A stretch of DNA of 32,383 bases from Rubrivivax sp. (GTDB lineage Bacteria > Pseudomonadota > Gammaproteobacteria > Burkholderiales > Burkholderiaceae_C), in contig JAHECD010000053.1 of assembly GCA_024641945.1 (NCBI GenBank), forward strand, positions 1 to 32,383. Direction: 5' to 3'. A model generated the notes under the pieces. It was not told the DNA's origin and searched no databases. It saw nothing but the letters and a program-made list of their open reading frames with translations. The translations under genes and the position numbers were made by a program. This document shows, piece after piece, positions 15,343-23,505 of the stretch. Every line of letters starts with the position of its first letter. The first letter of the stretch is position 1.

Positions 15343-15579
15343 ATGCCGCGGTGCGCGAGGCGCATCGACGCGGTGCTGGCCGGCCCGCAGATCGTCGCCG
15401 CAGGCTTGGCGATCGAACAGGCGCATCCGGTGCTGGGCACCGTGAAGCTGCCGAACCTGCCGTTCCGCTTCCCGGCATGCGACACGACACGGGCCACGCC
15501 CGCGCCATGGATGGGCCAGCACAATCGCCAGATCGCGGCGGAACTCGGTGATGCCGCCGCCGCCCGGGTGCCCACTTGA
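15343..15579 (+). pseudogene. 3' remnant of a CaiB/BaiF-family CoA-transferase gene
   Basis: The reading frame gives AIEQAHPVLGTVKLPNLPFRF and then APWMGQHNRQIAAELG, which are the C-terminal landmarks of class III (CaiB/BaiF) CoA-transferases (family pattern HPVxGxxKxxxxPxxF and PxxGQHxxEI). Only about 75 of the usual 400 or so residues remain. A TAG sits directly before the first ATG in this frame, and no CoA-transferase sequence is recognisable further upstream in any plus-strand frame. The fragment therefore has no catalytic aspartate or CoA-binding domain. It ends 13 bp before the aroE start codon, so aroE has probably inherited the position of a former downstream gene in a deleted operon. 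Confidence 0.7.
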
Positions 15580-15592
15580 CGAGGAGAACCAC

Positions 15593-16414
15593 ATGACCGA
15601 CCGCTACGCCGTCATCGGCAACCCGATCAGCCACACCAAGAGCCCGCTGATCCACGGCCTGTTTGCGGCCGCGACGCACCAGGATCTCGAATACGGCGCG
15701 ATCGAAGGCCGCATCGGCGCCTTTGCCGACGACGCGCGTGCCTTCCGAGACGCCGGCGGGCGCGGAATGAACGTGACCGCGCCGTTCAAGATCGAGGCGT
15801 TCGAACTCGCCGACGAGTGCACCGAGCGTGCGCGACTGGCTGGCGCCGTGAATGCGCTCAAGTTCGAGGGCGGCCGCATCCTGGCCGACAACTTCGACGG
15901 CATCGGGCTGGTCAACGATATCCAGCGCAACCTCGGCTGCGCGATGGCCGGCAAGCGCGTGCTGCTGCTCGGCGCGGGCGGTGCCGTGCGGGGTGCGTTG
16001 CTGCCGTTCCTGATGCAGCGGCCGGCCGAGCTCGTGATCGCCAACCGCACGCCCGACAGGGCCGCGGCGCTGGCGCAACCGCTGGCCGCGCAAGGCGCGG
16101 TGCGCGGCGGCGGGTATGCCGACATCGGGGGTGGGGCCTTCGACGTCGTCGTCAATGCCACGTCGGCCAGCCTGAAGGGCGAGCTGCCGCCGATTCCGCC
16201 CGCGGTCTTCGCGCCCGGCGCGCTGGCCTACGAGCTGCTCTACGGCAAGGGCCTCACGCCGTTCCTTCGACTCGCTCAGCAAGCCGGCGTGCAGCGGCTG
16301 GCCGACGGCGTGGGCATGCTGGTGGAGCAGGCGGCCGAAGCCTTCGAGTGGTGGCGCGGCGTTCGGCCCGAAACGCGGGCCGTGATCGACCGGCTGACCG
16401 TGCCGCTCGCCTGA
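15593..16414 (+). CDS. aroE: Shikimate dehydrogenase (NADP-dependent)
   Basis: This enzyme reduces 3-dehydroshikimate to shikimate in aromatic amino acid synthesis. In its 273 residues the substrate site is visible as GNPISHTKSP (9-18, Ser13 and Thr15), Lys66 in NVTAPFK, Asn87 and Asp102. NADP binding is shown by LLGAGGAVRG (125-134) and NRTPDR (151-156). YGKGLTPFL near the C-terminus is also typical. One oddity: the normally strict N-T-D-G reads N-F-D-G, so Thr101 is Phe. GAGGAG lies just upstream of the ATG at 15593; earlier in-frame ATGs overlap the CoA-transferase remnant. It is convergent with the livF gene at 16452, 37 bp away. Confidence 0.92.
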   Translation: MTDRYAVIGNPISHTKSPLIHGLFAAATHQDLEYGAIEGRIGAFADDARAFRDAGGRGMNVTAPFKIEAFELADECTERARLAGAVNALKFEGGRILADNFDGIGLVNDIQRNLGCAMAGKRVLLLGAGGAVRGALLPFLMQRPAELVIANRTPDRAAALAQPLAAQGAVRGGGYADIGGGAFDVVVNATSASLKGELPPIPPAVFAPGALAYELLYGKGLTPFLRLAQQAGVQRLADGVGMLVEQAAEAFEWWRGVRPETRAVIDRLTVPLA

Positions 16415-16451
16415 AGCCGTCGACGATCGCGGTGCCGCGGCTGCTTGGCGC

Positions 16452-17174
<723 letters not shown>

Positions 17175-17183
17175 CGTGCTTCC

Positions 17184-19127
17184 TCAGGCCGCATGGGCAG
17201 CGGCTTCGCCGCCGAGATAGGCCTCGATCACCTTGGGGTCCGCCTGCACCTGCGCGGGCAGCCCCTCGGCGATCTTCTGGCCGAAGTCGAGCACCGACAC
17301 CGTGTCGCACATGCTCATCACCACGTCCATGTGGTGCTCGATCAGGATCACGGTGACTCCGTGCTCGCGGATCTTGCGGATGTAGCTCACCAGTTCCTTG
17401 ATGTCGGGCGCGGTCAGCCCTGCCGCCGGCTCGTCGAGCAGCAGCAGTTGCGGGTCCAGCGCGAGTGCGCGGGCGATCTCGAGCAGGCGCTGCTTGCCAT
17501 AGGGCAGGTTGCGCGCTTCCTCGTGCGCCAGGCCATCGAGGCCGACGAACTTGAGCAGCCCCATGCCACGTGCCGTGGCCGCGCGGTTCTCGCGCAAGTA
17601 GCGCGGCAGATGCAGCGCCACGTCCAGCAGGTGGCTGCCGAACGTATGGTGCAGGCCGACCATCACGTTCTGCAGCGCCGTCATCTCGCCGAACAGCTGG
17701 ACGTTCTGGAAAGTTCGCGCCACGCCCGACAGGGCGATGTCCGACGACGTGCGCCCGACCAGCGACGCGCCGCCGAACGCAACCTTGCCGGCGGTGGGCT
17801 GGTAGATGCCCGTGAGCACGTTCATCATCGTGCTCTTGCCCGACCCGTTGGGGCCGATCAGGCCATGGATGGTGCCGCGCTTGATCGACAGGTCGACCTC
17901 GTTCAGCGCCTTCAGGCCACCGAACTGCATCAGCACCCCTTCGGCGCGCAGAAGCTCGTCGCTTCCGGCCTGCGCGGTCGACAGGGCGTCGCCGACGGCG
18001 GGCAGGTGGCTCGCGTCAGTCTCTTCGGCGTCGTCGGTCGGGCGGGCCTTCAGGTTCAGGGCCTGCCGCACGAAGCCGACGATGCCTTCCTGCAGGTAGT
18101 ACACGACGAAGAGCGTGATGAGGCCGAAGATCGAAAGCCGCCAGTCGGTCATGGTCTGCAGGCGGAACGACACGGCTGCCAGCGCCACCGTGCCGAGCAC
18201 CGGGATAGCCACCGCCTTCAGGGTCGACCGGCCGCGCCGCAAGGCCACGGCCGCGCCCACGGCCACGGCCACCGCCATCAACACGGCCACCCAGCGGAAC
18301 ATCACGATGTCGTCCAGCAGCTTCGGCAGCAGCACCACGATCGCGGCCCCGAGCAACGAACCCGAACGCGTCTTGCGCCCGCCCATGATCACCGCGAGCA
18401 GGAACATCACCGTCAACTCGAAGTTGTAGGTGTTGGGCGAGATGTATTGCTCGGAGTAGGCGTAGAGCGAACCCGCCAGACCCGCCAGGCCGGCGCTGAC
18501 CACGAAGGCATAGACCTTGTAGCGGTAGACCGATACGCCCATGCAGTCCGACGCCACCGGGCTCCCGCGCAGGGCCTCGAACGCGCGGCCGAGGTGCGAG
18601 CGCAGCACCCGGTGCACGAACACCAGCGCCAGCACGAGCAGCGCCGCCACGAGCCAGTAGAACTCGCGTTCGTCCAGCTTGTGTCCGAACATCGAAGGCT
18701 TTTCCACCTTGATGCCCAACGGGCCTTCGGTCAGGAAGCTCATTTCGTTGATGAGGATCTGGATGATGGTGCCGAAGGCCAGCGTCACCATCGCCAGGTA
18801 GGGGCCGGTGACACGCAGTGCCGGCAGTGCCAGCAGCGCGCCGAACGCCGCCGTGACGACGACCGCGGCCGGCAGCGTGAGCCACAACCCGGCGCCGAGC
18901 TTCAGGACCAGCACACCCGCGGTGTAGGCGCCGATGCCGAACAGCCCGGAATGGCCCAGCGACACCTGGCCGGTGTAGCCGACCACGATGTCCAGCCCGA
19001 AGAGCACGATCGCGTAGATCATGATCGTCTCGAGCAGGTGCACGTAGTACGGGTTGGTGATCGCGACCGGGAACAGGGCCAGCGCGGCGATGCCGGCCAC
19101 GGCCAGGAGGAGATGTTGGCGTTTCAT
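17184..19127 (-). CDS. HAAT ABC transporter 1, fused permease LivM and ATPase LivG
   Basis: A 647-residue fusion. The N-terminal part (1 to about 390) is a LivM permease with VVGYTGQVSLGHSGLFGIGAY (about 49-69) and EALRGSPVASDCMGVSVYRYK, plus an extra hydrophobic stretch before the linker. The C-terminal part (from about 395) is a LivG ATPase with Walker A GPNGSGKS, ARTFQNVQLFGEMT, a slightly altered signature LPYGKQR in place of LSYGQQR, and Walker B LLLLDEPAAGL. Having both domains in one chain fixes their 1:1 ratio. The start at 19127, shortly after GGAGGAG, gives a normal LivM N-terminus; the longer frame to 19805 overlaps livH and is rejected. Two bases separate it from the livH stop. 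Confidence 0.92.
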   Translation of the reverse strand: MKRQHLLLAVAGIAALALFPVAITNPYYVHLLETIMIYAIVLFGLDIVVGYTGQVSLGHSGLFGIGAYTAGVLVLKLGAGLWLTLPAAVVVTAAFGALLALPALRVTGPYLAMVTLAFGTIIQILINEMSFLTEGPLGIKVEKPSMFGHKLDEREFYWLVAALLVLALVFVHRVLRSHLGRAFEALRGSPVASDCMGVSVYRYKVYAFVVSAGLAGLAGSLYAYSEQYISPNTYNFELTVMFLLAVIMGGRKTRSGSLLGAAIVVLLPKLLDDIVMFRWVAVLMAVAVAVGAAVALRRGRSTLKAVAIPVLGTVALAAVSFRLQTMTDWRLSIFGLITLFVVYYLQEGIVGFVRQALNLKARPTDDAEETDASHLPAVGDALSTAQAGSDELLRAEGVLMQFGGLKALNEVDLSIKRGTIHGLIGPNGSGKSTMMNVLTGIYQPTAGKVAFGGASLVGRTSSDIALSGVARTFQNVQLFGEMTALQNVMVGLHHTFGSHLLDVALHLPRYLRENRAATARGMGLLKFVGLDGLAHEEARNLPYGKQRLLEIARALALDPQLLLLDEPAAGLTAPDIKELVSYIRKIREHGVTVILIEHHMDVVMSMCDTVSVLDFGQKIAEGLPAQVQADPKVIEAYLGGEAAAHAA

Positions 19128-19129
19128 GC

Positions 19130-20005
19130 TCAGACCTTCTTGATGGCGGTCTTGCCGAACAGGCCCGCAGGGCGCACCGCCAGCACGATCAGCAGCAGCA
19201 CCAGGCCGGGCACGTCCTTGTAGCCGGTGGACAGGTAGAAGCCGGTCGTCGTCTCGGCGATGCCCAGGATCAGCCCGCCGATGACGATGCCCATGCCGCT
19301 CGTCAGGCCGCCGATGATGGCCACCGCGAAAGCCTTCAGGCCGAGCACCGCCCCCATGGTCGCGCCGGTCAGCGTGAGCGGCGCGATCAGCACGCCGGCG
19401 AAGGCCGCCGTCAGCGACGACAGGGCGTAGGAGAACGTGATCACCAGGCCGGTGTTGATGCCCATCAGCTTGGCGGCATCGCGGTCGTTGAAGGTGGCGA
19501 CCACCGCCTTGCCGTAGATCGAGCGGCGGTTGAAGAGCTCCACCGCCAGCATCATCGCGAGGGCGCCGACGACCACCAGGATCTCCATCGGCAGCACGTT
19601 GGCGCCGAGGAACTTGAGCGGCGACTCGGGCAGCGGGCTGGGGAACTTGAGATCGTCGCGGCCCCAGATGTTTTCCGCCACGTTCTTGAAGATGATGCCC
19701 AGCGCGATGGTGGACATGATCCAGCCGAATTCCGACTTGATCTTGATCGCCGGCCGCACGCCGATGCGCTCGACCACTGCGCCCTGCAGCGCGCCGAACA
19801 GGCACACCAGCGGGATCATCAGCCAGTAGTTGACGCCCAGCCCGACCAGGGTGAGGCCGACCAGCGCGCCGAGCATCAACGCGTCTCCCTGGCCGAAGTT
19901 CAGCGTGTCCGAGGTGGCGAAAGTGAGCTGGTAGCCGAATGCGATGACGGCGTAGATCATGCCCAGGGCGATGCCGCTGAACACGAGTTGGGTCAGGATC
20001 TGCAT
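19130..20005 (-). CDS. livH: HAAT ABC transporter 1, permease LivH type
   Basis: A 291-residue inner-membrane permease of about eight hydrophobic segments. LivH landmarks include GMIYAVIAFGYQLTFATSDTLNFGQGD near the N-terminus, NRRSIYGKAVVATFNDRDAAKLMGIN in the middle, and the C-terminal VRPAGLFGKTAIKKV. GGAGG lies 4-5 bases before the ATG at 20005. It follows the binding protein gene after a 97-bp gap that holds two very stable hairpins. It forms the transmembrane pore with the LivM half of the fused protein. Confidence 0.92.
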   Translation of the reverse strand: MQILTQLVFSGIALGMIYAVIAFGYQLTFATSDTLNFGQGDALMLGALVGLTLVGLGVNYWLMIPLVCLFGALQGAVVERIGVRPAIKIKSEFGWIMSTIALGIIFKNVAENIWGRDDLKFPSPLPESPLKFLGANVLPMEILVVVGALAMMLAVELFNRRSIYGKAVVATFNDRDAAKLMGINTGLVITFSYALSSLTAAFAGVLIAPLTLTGATMGAVLGLKAFAVAIIGGLTSGMGIVIGGLILGIAETTTGFYLSTGYKDVPGLVLLLIVLAVRPAGLFGKTAIKKV

Positions 20006-20044
20006 GGGTCCTCCGGAAGGGGCGGTCGCTCGGCCGCAGCCGAG

Positions 20045-20071
20045 CGCCGCCGGCCGATGCGGCCGGCGGCG
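20045..20071 (-). promoter_or_regulatory. GC-only hairpin between binding protein and livH (11-bp stem)
   Basis: Perfect inverted repeat CGCCGCCGGCC / GGCCGGCGGCG with a 5-base loop. It has no U-tract, so it is unlikely to be a standard Rho-independent terminator. It sits 3' of the binding protein gene and 5' of the permease genes, where such structures commonly protect the upstream mRNA and reduce permease expression relative to binding protein. Confidence 0.55.
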
Positions 20072-20079
20072 GTGACGGG

Positions 20080-20100
20080 GGCGCGCGCTCGGCGCGCGCC
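20080..20100 (-). promoter_or_regulatory. Second GC-only hairpin directly after the binding protein stop codon (9-bp stem)
   Basis: Perfect inverted repeat GGCGCGCGC / GCGCGCGCC with loop TCG, ending 2 bases from the stop codon of the binding protein gene. With the neighbouring 11-bp hairpin it makes a tandem structure in the 97-bp gap. No T-run follows on either strand. Confidence 0.55.
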
Positions 20101-20102
20101 GA

Positions 20103-21335
20103 TCACTTCTTCTGGGTCAGGGCGCCCTTGGCATTCGCGTCCTTGACGCGAACTTCGGAGGCCTTCTTCTGGTCGTCCGCGTAGGCGTAGACGACACGCT
20201 GGCCCTTGACCTCGCCGAACACCGGGATGTTGGCGGTGATGGCTTCGTGGTCCTTGGCGCTGAACGGCTTGTTGTACGTCGTCACGACGCCTTCGACCGG
20301 CGTGCGCAGGTCTTCCAGCGCAGCCCTGATCTTCGGGCCTTCGGTCGAGCCGGCCTGCTTGATCGCCGCCGCCAGCAGGTACACCGAGTCGTAGCCCTGG
20401 GCCGCCGACACGGGCGAGTCGATGCGGCTGTTCTTCGGGTTGAAGGTCTTCAGGTAGCTGACGATGAACGACTGGCGCTTGGGCGTGGTCGGTTCCTGCA
20501 CGAAGGTCTGCGGCATGCGCGCGCCCTCGCCGCCGGGGCCGGCGTTGTCGATGAAGTTGGCCATCGACAAGGTCCAGCTGCCGATCATCGGCACCTTCCA
20601 GCCCAGCTTGGTCATGCCGTTGGCGATCTGCGCCAGTTCGGGGCCGATGCCATACGTGAGGATGGCTTCCGCGCCGGCTTCCTTGGCCTTCAGCAGCTGG
20701 GGCGTCATGTCGACGTCCTTGATGTTGAATTTCTCCACCGCCACCGGCTTGACGCCTTTCAAGTCGAGCGCCTTTTCGAGGTCGGCGCGGCCGAGCTGCC
20801 CGTAGTTGGTGGAGTCGGCGAGGATGGCCACCTTCTTGAAGCCGCGGCGGGCAATGGCTTCCTCGACGATCATCGGGGCCTGAATGCTGTCGTGCGCGGC
20901 ATTGCGGAAGATGTAGTTCTCCGGCTGGCTGTCGAACTGGTGCGTCACGAGCGAGCCGGTGGCCACGTTGTTCATCACCGGGATCTTGGCTTCCTGGAAG
21001 AAGCGTTGCGACGCCAGCGCCACGCCGGTATTGATGTAGCCGACGGTGGCGACGACCTGCTCCTTGCTGATCAGCTCCTGGGCGATTTGAACGCCACGCT
21101 CGTTCTTGGCCTCGTCGTCGCGCTCGACCAGCAGCAGTTGGCGGCCCAGCACGCCGCCGGCCTTGTTGATCTCGTCGGCCGCCATGCGCACGCCGTCGCG
21201 CATGCTCACGCCCATCGACGACGAGCCGCCGGTGAACGGGCCGGTGAGGCCGATCTTGATCGGGTCGGCGGCCATCGCAGCCGACGACACAGCCAGCGCG
21301 ATGGCGGCCAGGGCGAATTTGGGAAGTGCGTTCAT
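20103..21335 (-). CDS. HAAT ABC transporter 1, periplasmic substrate-binding protein
   Basis: A 410-residue type I periplasmic binding protein. The signal peptide ends SSAAMA-AD (cleavage about residue 22/23). The mature part begins PIKIGLTGPFTGGSSSMGVSMRDG, with the Ser-rich loop that in LivJ-like proteins holds the ligand alpha-carboxylate, and continues with RRGFKKVAILADSTNYGQ and SAAQGYDSVYLLAAAIKQAG. The ligand cannot be read from sequence. MNALPKF at 21335 is chosen as the start, with GGAG about 10-13 bases upstream; an extension to 21356 adds residues that spoil the signal peptide. It is the first gene of the transporter unit, and the two-component regulator gene ends 123 bp upstream. 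Confidence 0.92.
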   Translation of the reverse strand: MNALPKFALAAIALAVSSAAMAADPIKIGLTGPFTGGSSSMGVSMRDGVRMAADEINKAGGVLGRQLLLVERDDEAKNERGVQIAQELISKEQVVATVGYINTGVALASQRFFQEAKIPVMNNVATGSLVTHQFDSQPENYIFRNAAHDSIQAPMIVEEAIARRGFKKVAILADSTNYGQLGRADLEKALDLKGVKPVAVEKFNIKDVDMTPQLLKAKEAGAEAILTYGIGPELAQIANGMTKLGWKVPMIGSWTLSMANFIDNAGPGGEGARMPQTFVQEPTTPKRQSFIVSYLKTFNPKNSRIDSPVSAAQGYDSVYLLAAAIKQAGSTEGPKIRAALEDLRTPVEGVVTTYNKPFSAKDHEAITANIPVFGEVKGQRVVYAYADDQKKASEVRVKDANAKGALTQKK

Positions 21336-21401
21336 GTCGAGTGTCTCCGTGCCCATCCGGGCTTTGATTCGAATGGCATGCAGTGTCCCGGCGCGGCCGC
21401 C

Positions 21402-21419
21402 GTCGAACCAGCGTTCGAC
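21402..21419. promoter_or_regulatory. Perfect 7+7 bp inverted repeat upstream of binding protein 1
   Basis: GTCGAAC-CAGC-GTTCGAC, 67-84 bp before the binding protein start codon. The symmetry and position suit an operator, possibly for the LuxR-type regulator encoded just upstream. Also in this gap are CCCTAGGG (21457-21464, across the regulator stop codon) and TACGTA (21443-21448), in the only AT-rich patch nearby, where a promoter could lie. No confident -35/-10 pair was found. Confidence 0.4.
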
Positions 21420-21458
21420 TACGCAAGACCGCCACGCGGCCTTACGTACTAGAAAACC

Positions 21459-22091
21459 CTAGGGCGTCTGCGGGCCGCCGTGGCGCCGACCGTGCTCGAC
21501 CGCGTAGCGGATCAGGTCGGCCTGGGTCTCGAGGTCGAGCTTGCGGCGGATGCTCTGCCGATGCGCCTCGACGGTGCGCACGCTCAGGTCGAGCGTGCGG
21601 GCGATCTGTTTGCTGGCGAGGCCCTGCGCCAGGCAGGCGAGGATGTCCTGCTCGCGCGCCGACAGCAGGTTGCGCGGCACGGGGGTGCGAAACAGCCGCT
21701 GCGCGATCGACGGGCTCAGGTACGTGCCGCCGGCAGCCACGCTGCGCAGCGCACTCAGGATCTCGGCCGACGGCGAATCCTTCAACACATAGCCCCGCGC
21801 ACCGGCTTGCAGGGCACGCTGCGCGTACTCGACGCTGTCGTACATGCTCAGCATGAGCACCGCCAATGCGGGCGCTCTTTGCAGCATCATGGCCGTCAGC
21901 TCGATGCCGTTGACGTCCTTCATGCCGATGTCCATCAGGACGAGCGATGGCGCCTGCGACGCGAGCGACGCCAGAGCCTGCGCCGCATCGTCGGCCTCGC
22001 CGACGATCTGTATGTCGGCCTCGCCGGCGAGGCGGGCCTTCAGGCCGTCGCGCACGAGCGGGTGGTCGTCGACGAGCAGCAGGCGGATCAT
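21459..22091 (-). CDS. Two-component response regulator, NarL/LuxR type
   Basis: A 210-residue protein with a receiver domain (1 to about 120; acidic pair Asp8/Asp9, phosphoacceptor Asp54 in VLMDIGM, and Lys in YVLKDS) and a C-terminal LuxR-type helix-turn-helix (about 140-205; LSAREQDILACLAQGLASKQIA and SVRTVEAHRQSIRRKL). The start codon overlaps the kinase stop as ATGA, so the pair is co-translated. It lies directly upstream of, and in the same orientation as, ABC transporter 1, whose expression it probably controls (inference from position). Confidence 0.93.
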   Translation of the reverse strand: MIRLLLVDDHPLVRDGLKARLAGEADIQIVGEADDAAQALASLASQAPSLVLMDIGMKDVNGIELTAMMLQRAPALAVLMLSMYDSVEYAQRALQAGARGYVLKDSPSAEILSALRSVAAGGTYLSPSIAQRLFRTPVPRNLLSAREQDILACLAQGLASKQIARTLDLSVRTVEAHRQSIRRKLDLETQADLIRYAVEHGRRHGGPQTP

Positions 22092-23479
22092 GCGGTGGCC
22101 ACCGTGGCGGCGGCTGCCGCCATGCGACGCACGGCGCTCATCGGCAGCGTGGCGCTGATGCGCGTGAGGCCGGGTTGCGAATGCACCGCGAACTGCCCGC
22201 CCACCGCCTCGATGCGTTCACGCATGTTGCGCAGCCCGATGCCGCGCCGCGGGTGCTGGCGCACCGATTCGACATCGAAGCCGCGACCGTCGTCATGGAT
22301 GCTCAGGCGCAAGGCGTCGCGCCCGAACGCCAGGAGCAAGGTCACTCGCGTGCTGGCGGCGTGTTTTTGGATATTCGTCAGGGCTTCCTGCGTGATGCGG
22401 AACAACACCGTCTTGATGTCGTCCGGCAGGTCCACCGGGTCGCCCTCGACGTCCATCGTGAACCCGATGCCGGCCACGCTGCAGGTCTCGTCGCCCAGGC
22501 TGTGCAGCGCTGCCGGCAGCCCCAGCGTATCGAGCATCACCGGGCGCAGGCGGTGCGACATGCCGCGCACCTCGGCCAGCGCGTCGCGCAGCCGCTCCAG
22601 GGCCCGCGCCAGCGGGGCACGCACGGCGTCCTCGGCGCCGGACATGCGGTCGTAGGCGGACTCGATCAGCAGCTTCACCGAGACCAGCGTCTGGCTCGTA
22701 CCGTCGTGCAACTCGCGCGACAGGTGCGCGCGCTCCTCCTCCTGCGAATCGACCACCTTGCGCGCGAGCAGCGCGAGCTTGGCGTCACTGACCTTGAACT
22801 CGCTGAAGCTGAAGACGAGGCCGGAGACGAAGATCAGCGCCACGCCGAGACCGCCGATGCCAGCGATGAAGACCATGGTGGCATGGGCGTTGCGCTCGAG
22901 TTCGTCGTCCAGCCGCTGGATCACGGCGTCGAAGTCGTCCAGGTAAAGACCGGTGCCGATCATCCAGTTCCATCGCTCCAGCTGCGTCACGTAGCCGAGC
23001 TTCGGCGCGGTCTTCTGGGTGGACGGCTTCTGCCACTGGTACACCACGAATCCGCCGCCGGCGTGCGCGCGCTCCAGCAGCATGCGAATCGTGGGGTCGC
23101 CGTTGGCGTCGCGCAGGTCGATCAGGTTGCGGCCCACCAGTTCGGGCTGGCGCGGGTGCATCAGGTTGACACCCTGCATGTCGTAGAGGAAGAAATAACC
23201 GTCCGCCCCGTAGTCGAGCCGGGCCAGGTGCTTCATGGCCTCTTGCTTGATGGCGTCGTCGTCGCGGCCCGAGTTGTACAGCGGGCTGATCGTGCTCAGG
23301 GCCAGCGCCACGTAATGGCGCAGTTCCGTTTCCTTGGCGCCCATGTATGCGGCGCGCAACTGCAGCCGCTGGCGCAGCGCGAGGTCGTTCTGCCGGACCT
23401 GCACGGCCACGGCAATCATCGCCAGCGAGGCCAGCAGGGGCACCACGGCCAACAGCAGGATCTTGTATTTGAGGCGCAC
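22088..23479 (-). CDS. Cache-domain sensor histidine kinase
   Basis: A 463-residue membrane sensor. TM1 (about 7-28) and TM2 (about 200-224) flank a periplasmic single Cache domain whose core is DGYFFLYDMQGVNLMHPRQP (93-112) and WNWMIGTGLYLDDFD (170-184). Such domains bind small organic acids or amino acids in many sensors. The cytoplasmic part has a HisKA_3 dimerisation motif EEERAHLSRELHDGTSQ with phospho-acceptor His258, and an HATPase with N box ITQEALTNIQKHA, G1 DDGRGF and G2 GIGLRNMRERIEAVGG. The partner is the overlapping NarL-type regulator. The ligand may be the substrate of ABC transporter 1. The 26 bp to the upstream oxidoreductase stop allow read-through from the second transporter operon. 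Confidence 0.93.
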   Translation of the reverse strand: MRLKYKILLLAVVPLLASLAMIAVAVQVRQNDLALRQRLQLRAAYMGAKETELRHYVALALSTISPLYNSGRDDDAIKQEAMKHLARLDYGADGYFFLYDMQGVNLMHPRQPELVGRNLIDLRDANGDPTIRMLLERAHAGGGFVVYQWQKPSTQKTAPKLGYVTQLERWNWMIGTGLYLDDFDAVIQRLDDELERNAHATMVFIAGIGGLGVALIFVSGLVFSFSEFKVSDAKLALLARKVVDSQEEERAHLSRELHDGTSQTLVSVKLLIESAYDRMSGAEDAVRAPLARALERLRDALAEVRGMSHRLRPVMLDTLGLPAALHSLGDETCSVAGIGFTMDVEGDPVDLPDDIKTVLFRITQEALTNIQKHAASTRVTLLLAFGRDALRLSIHDDGRGFDVESVRQHPRRGIGLRNMRERIEAVGGQFAVHSQPGLTRISATLPMSAVRRMAAAAATVATA

Positions 23480-23505
23480 CGGCCGAGCTCCGACGGGAGC
23501 GCGGA

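Noticed and set aside
20247-21452. 401-codon plus-strand frame opposite binding protein 1
   Set aside because: Val/Arg/His-rich shadow; the minus strand encodes a complete binding protein with signal peptide.
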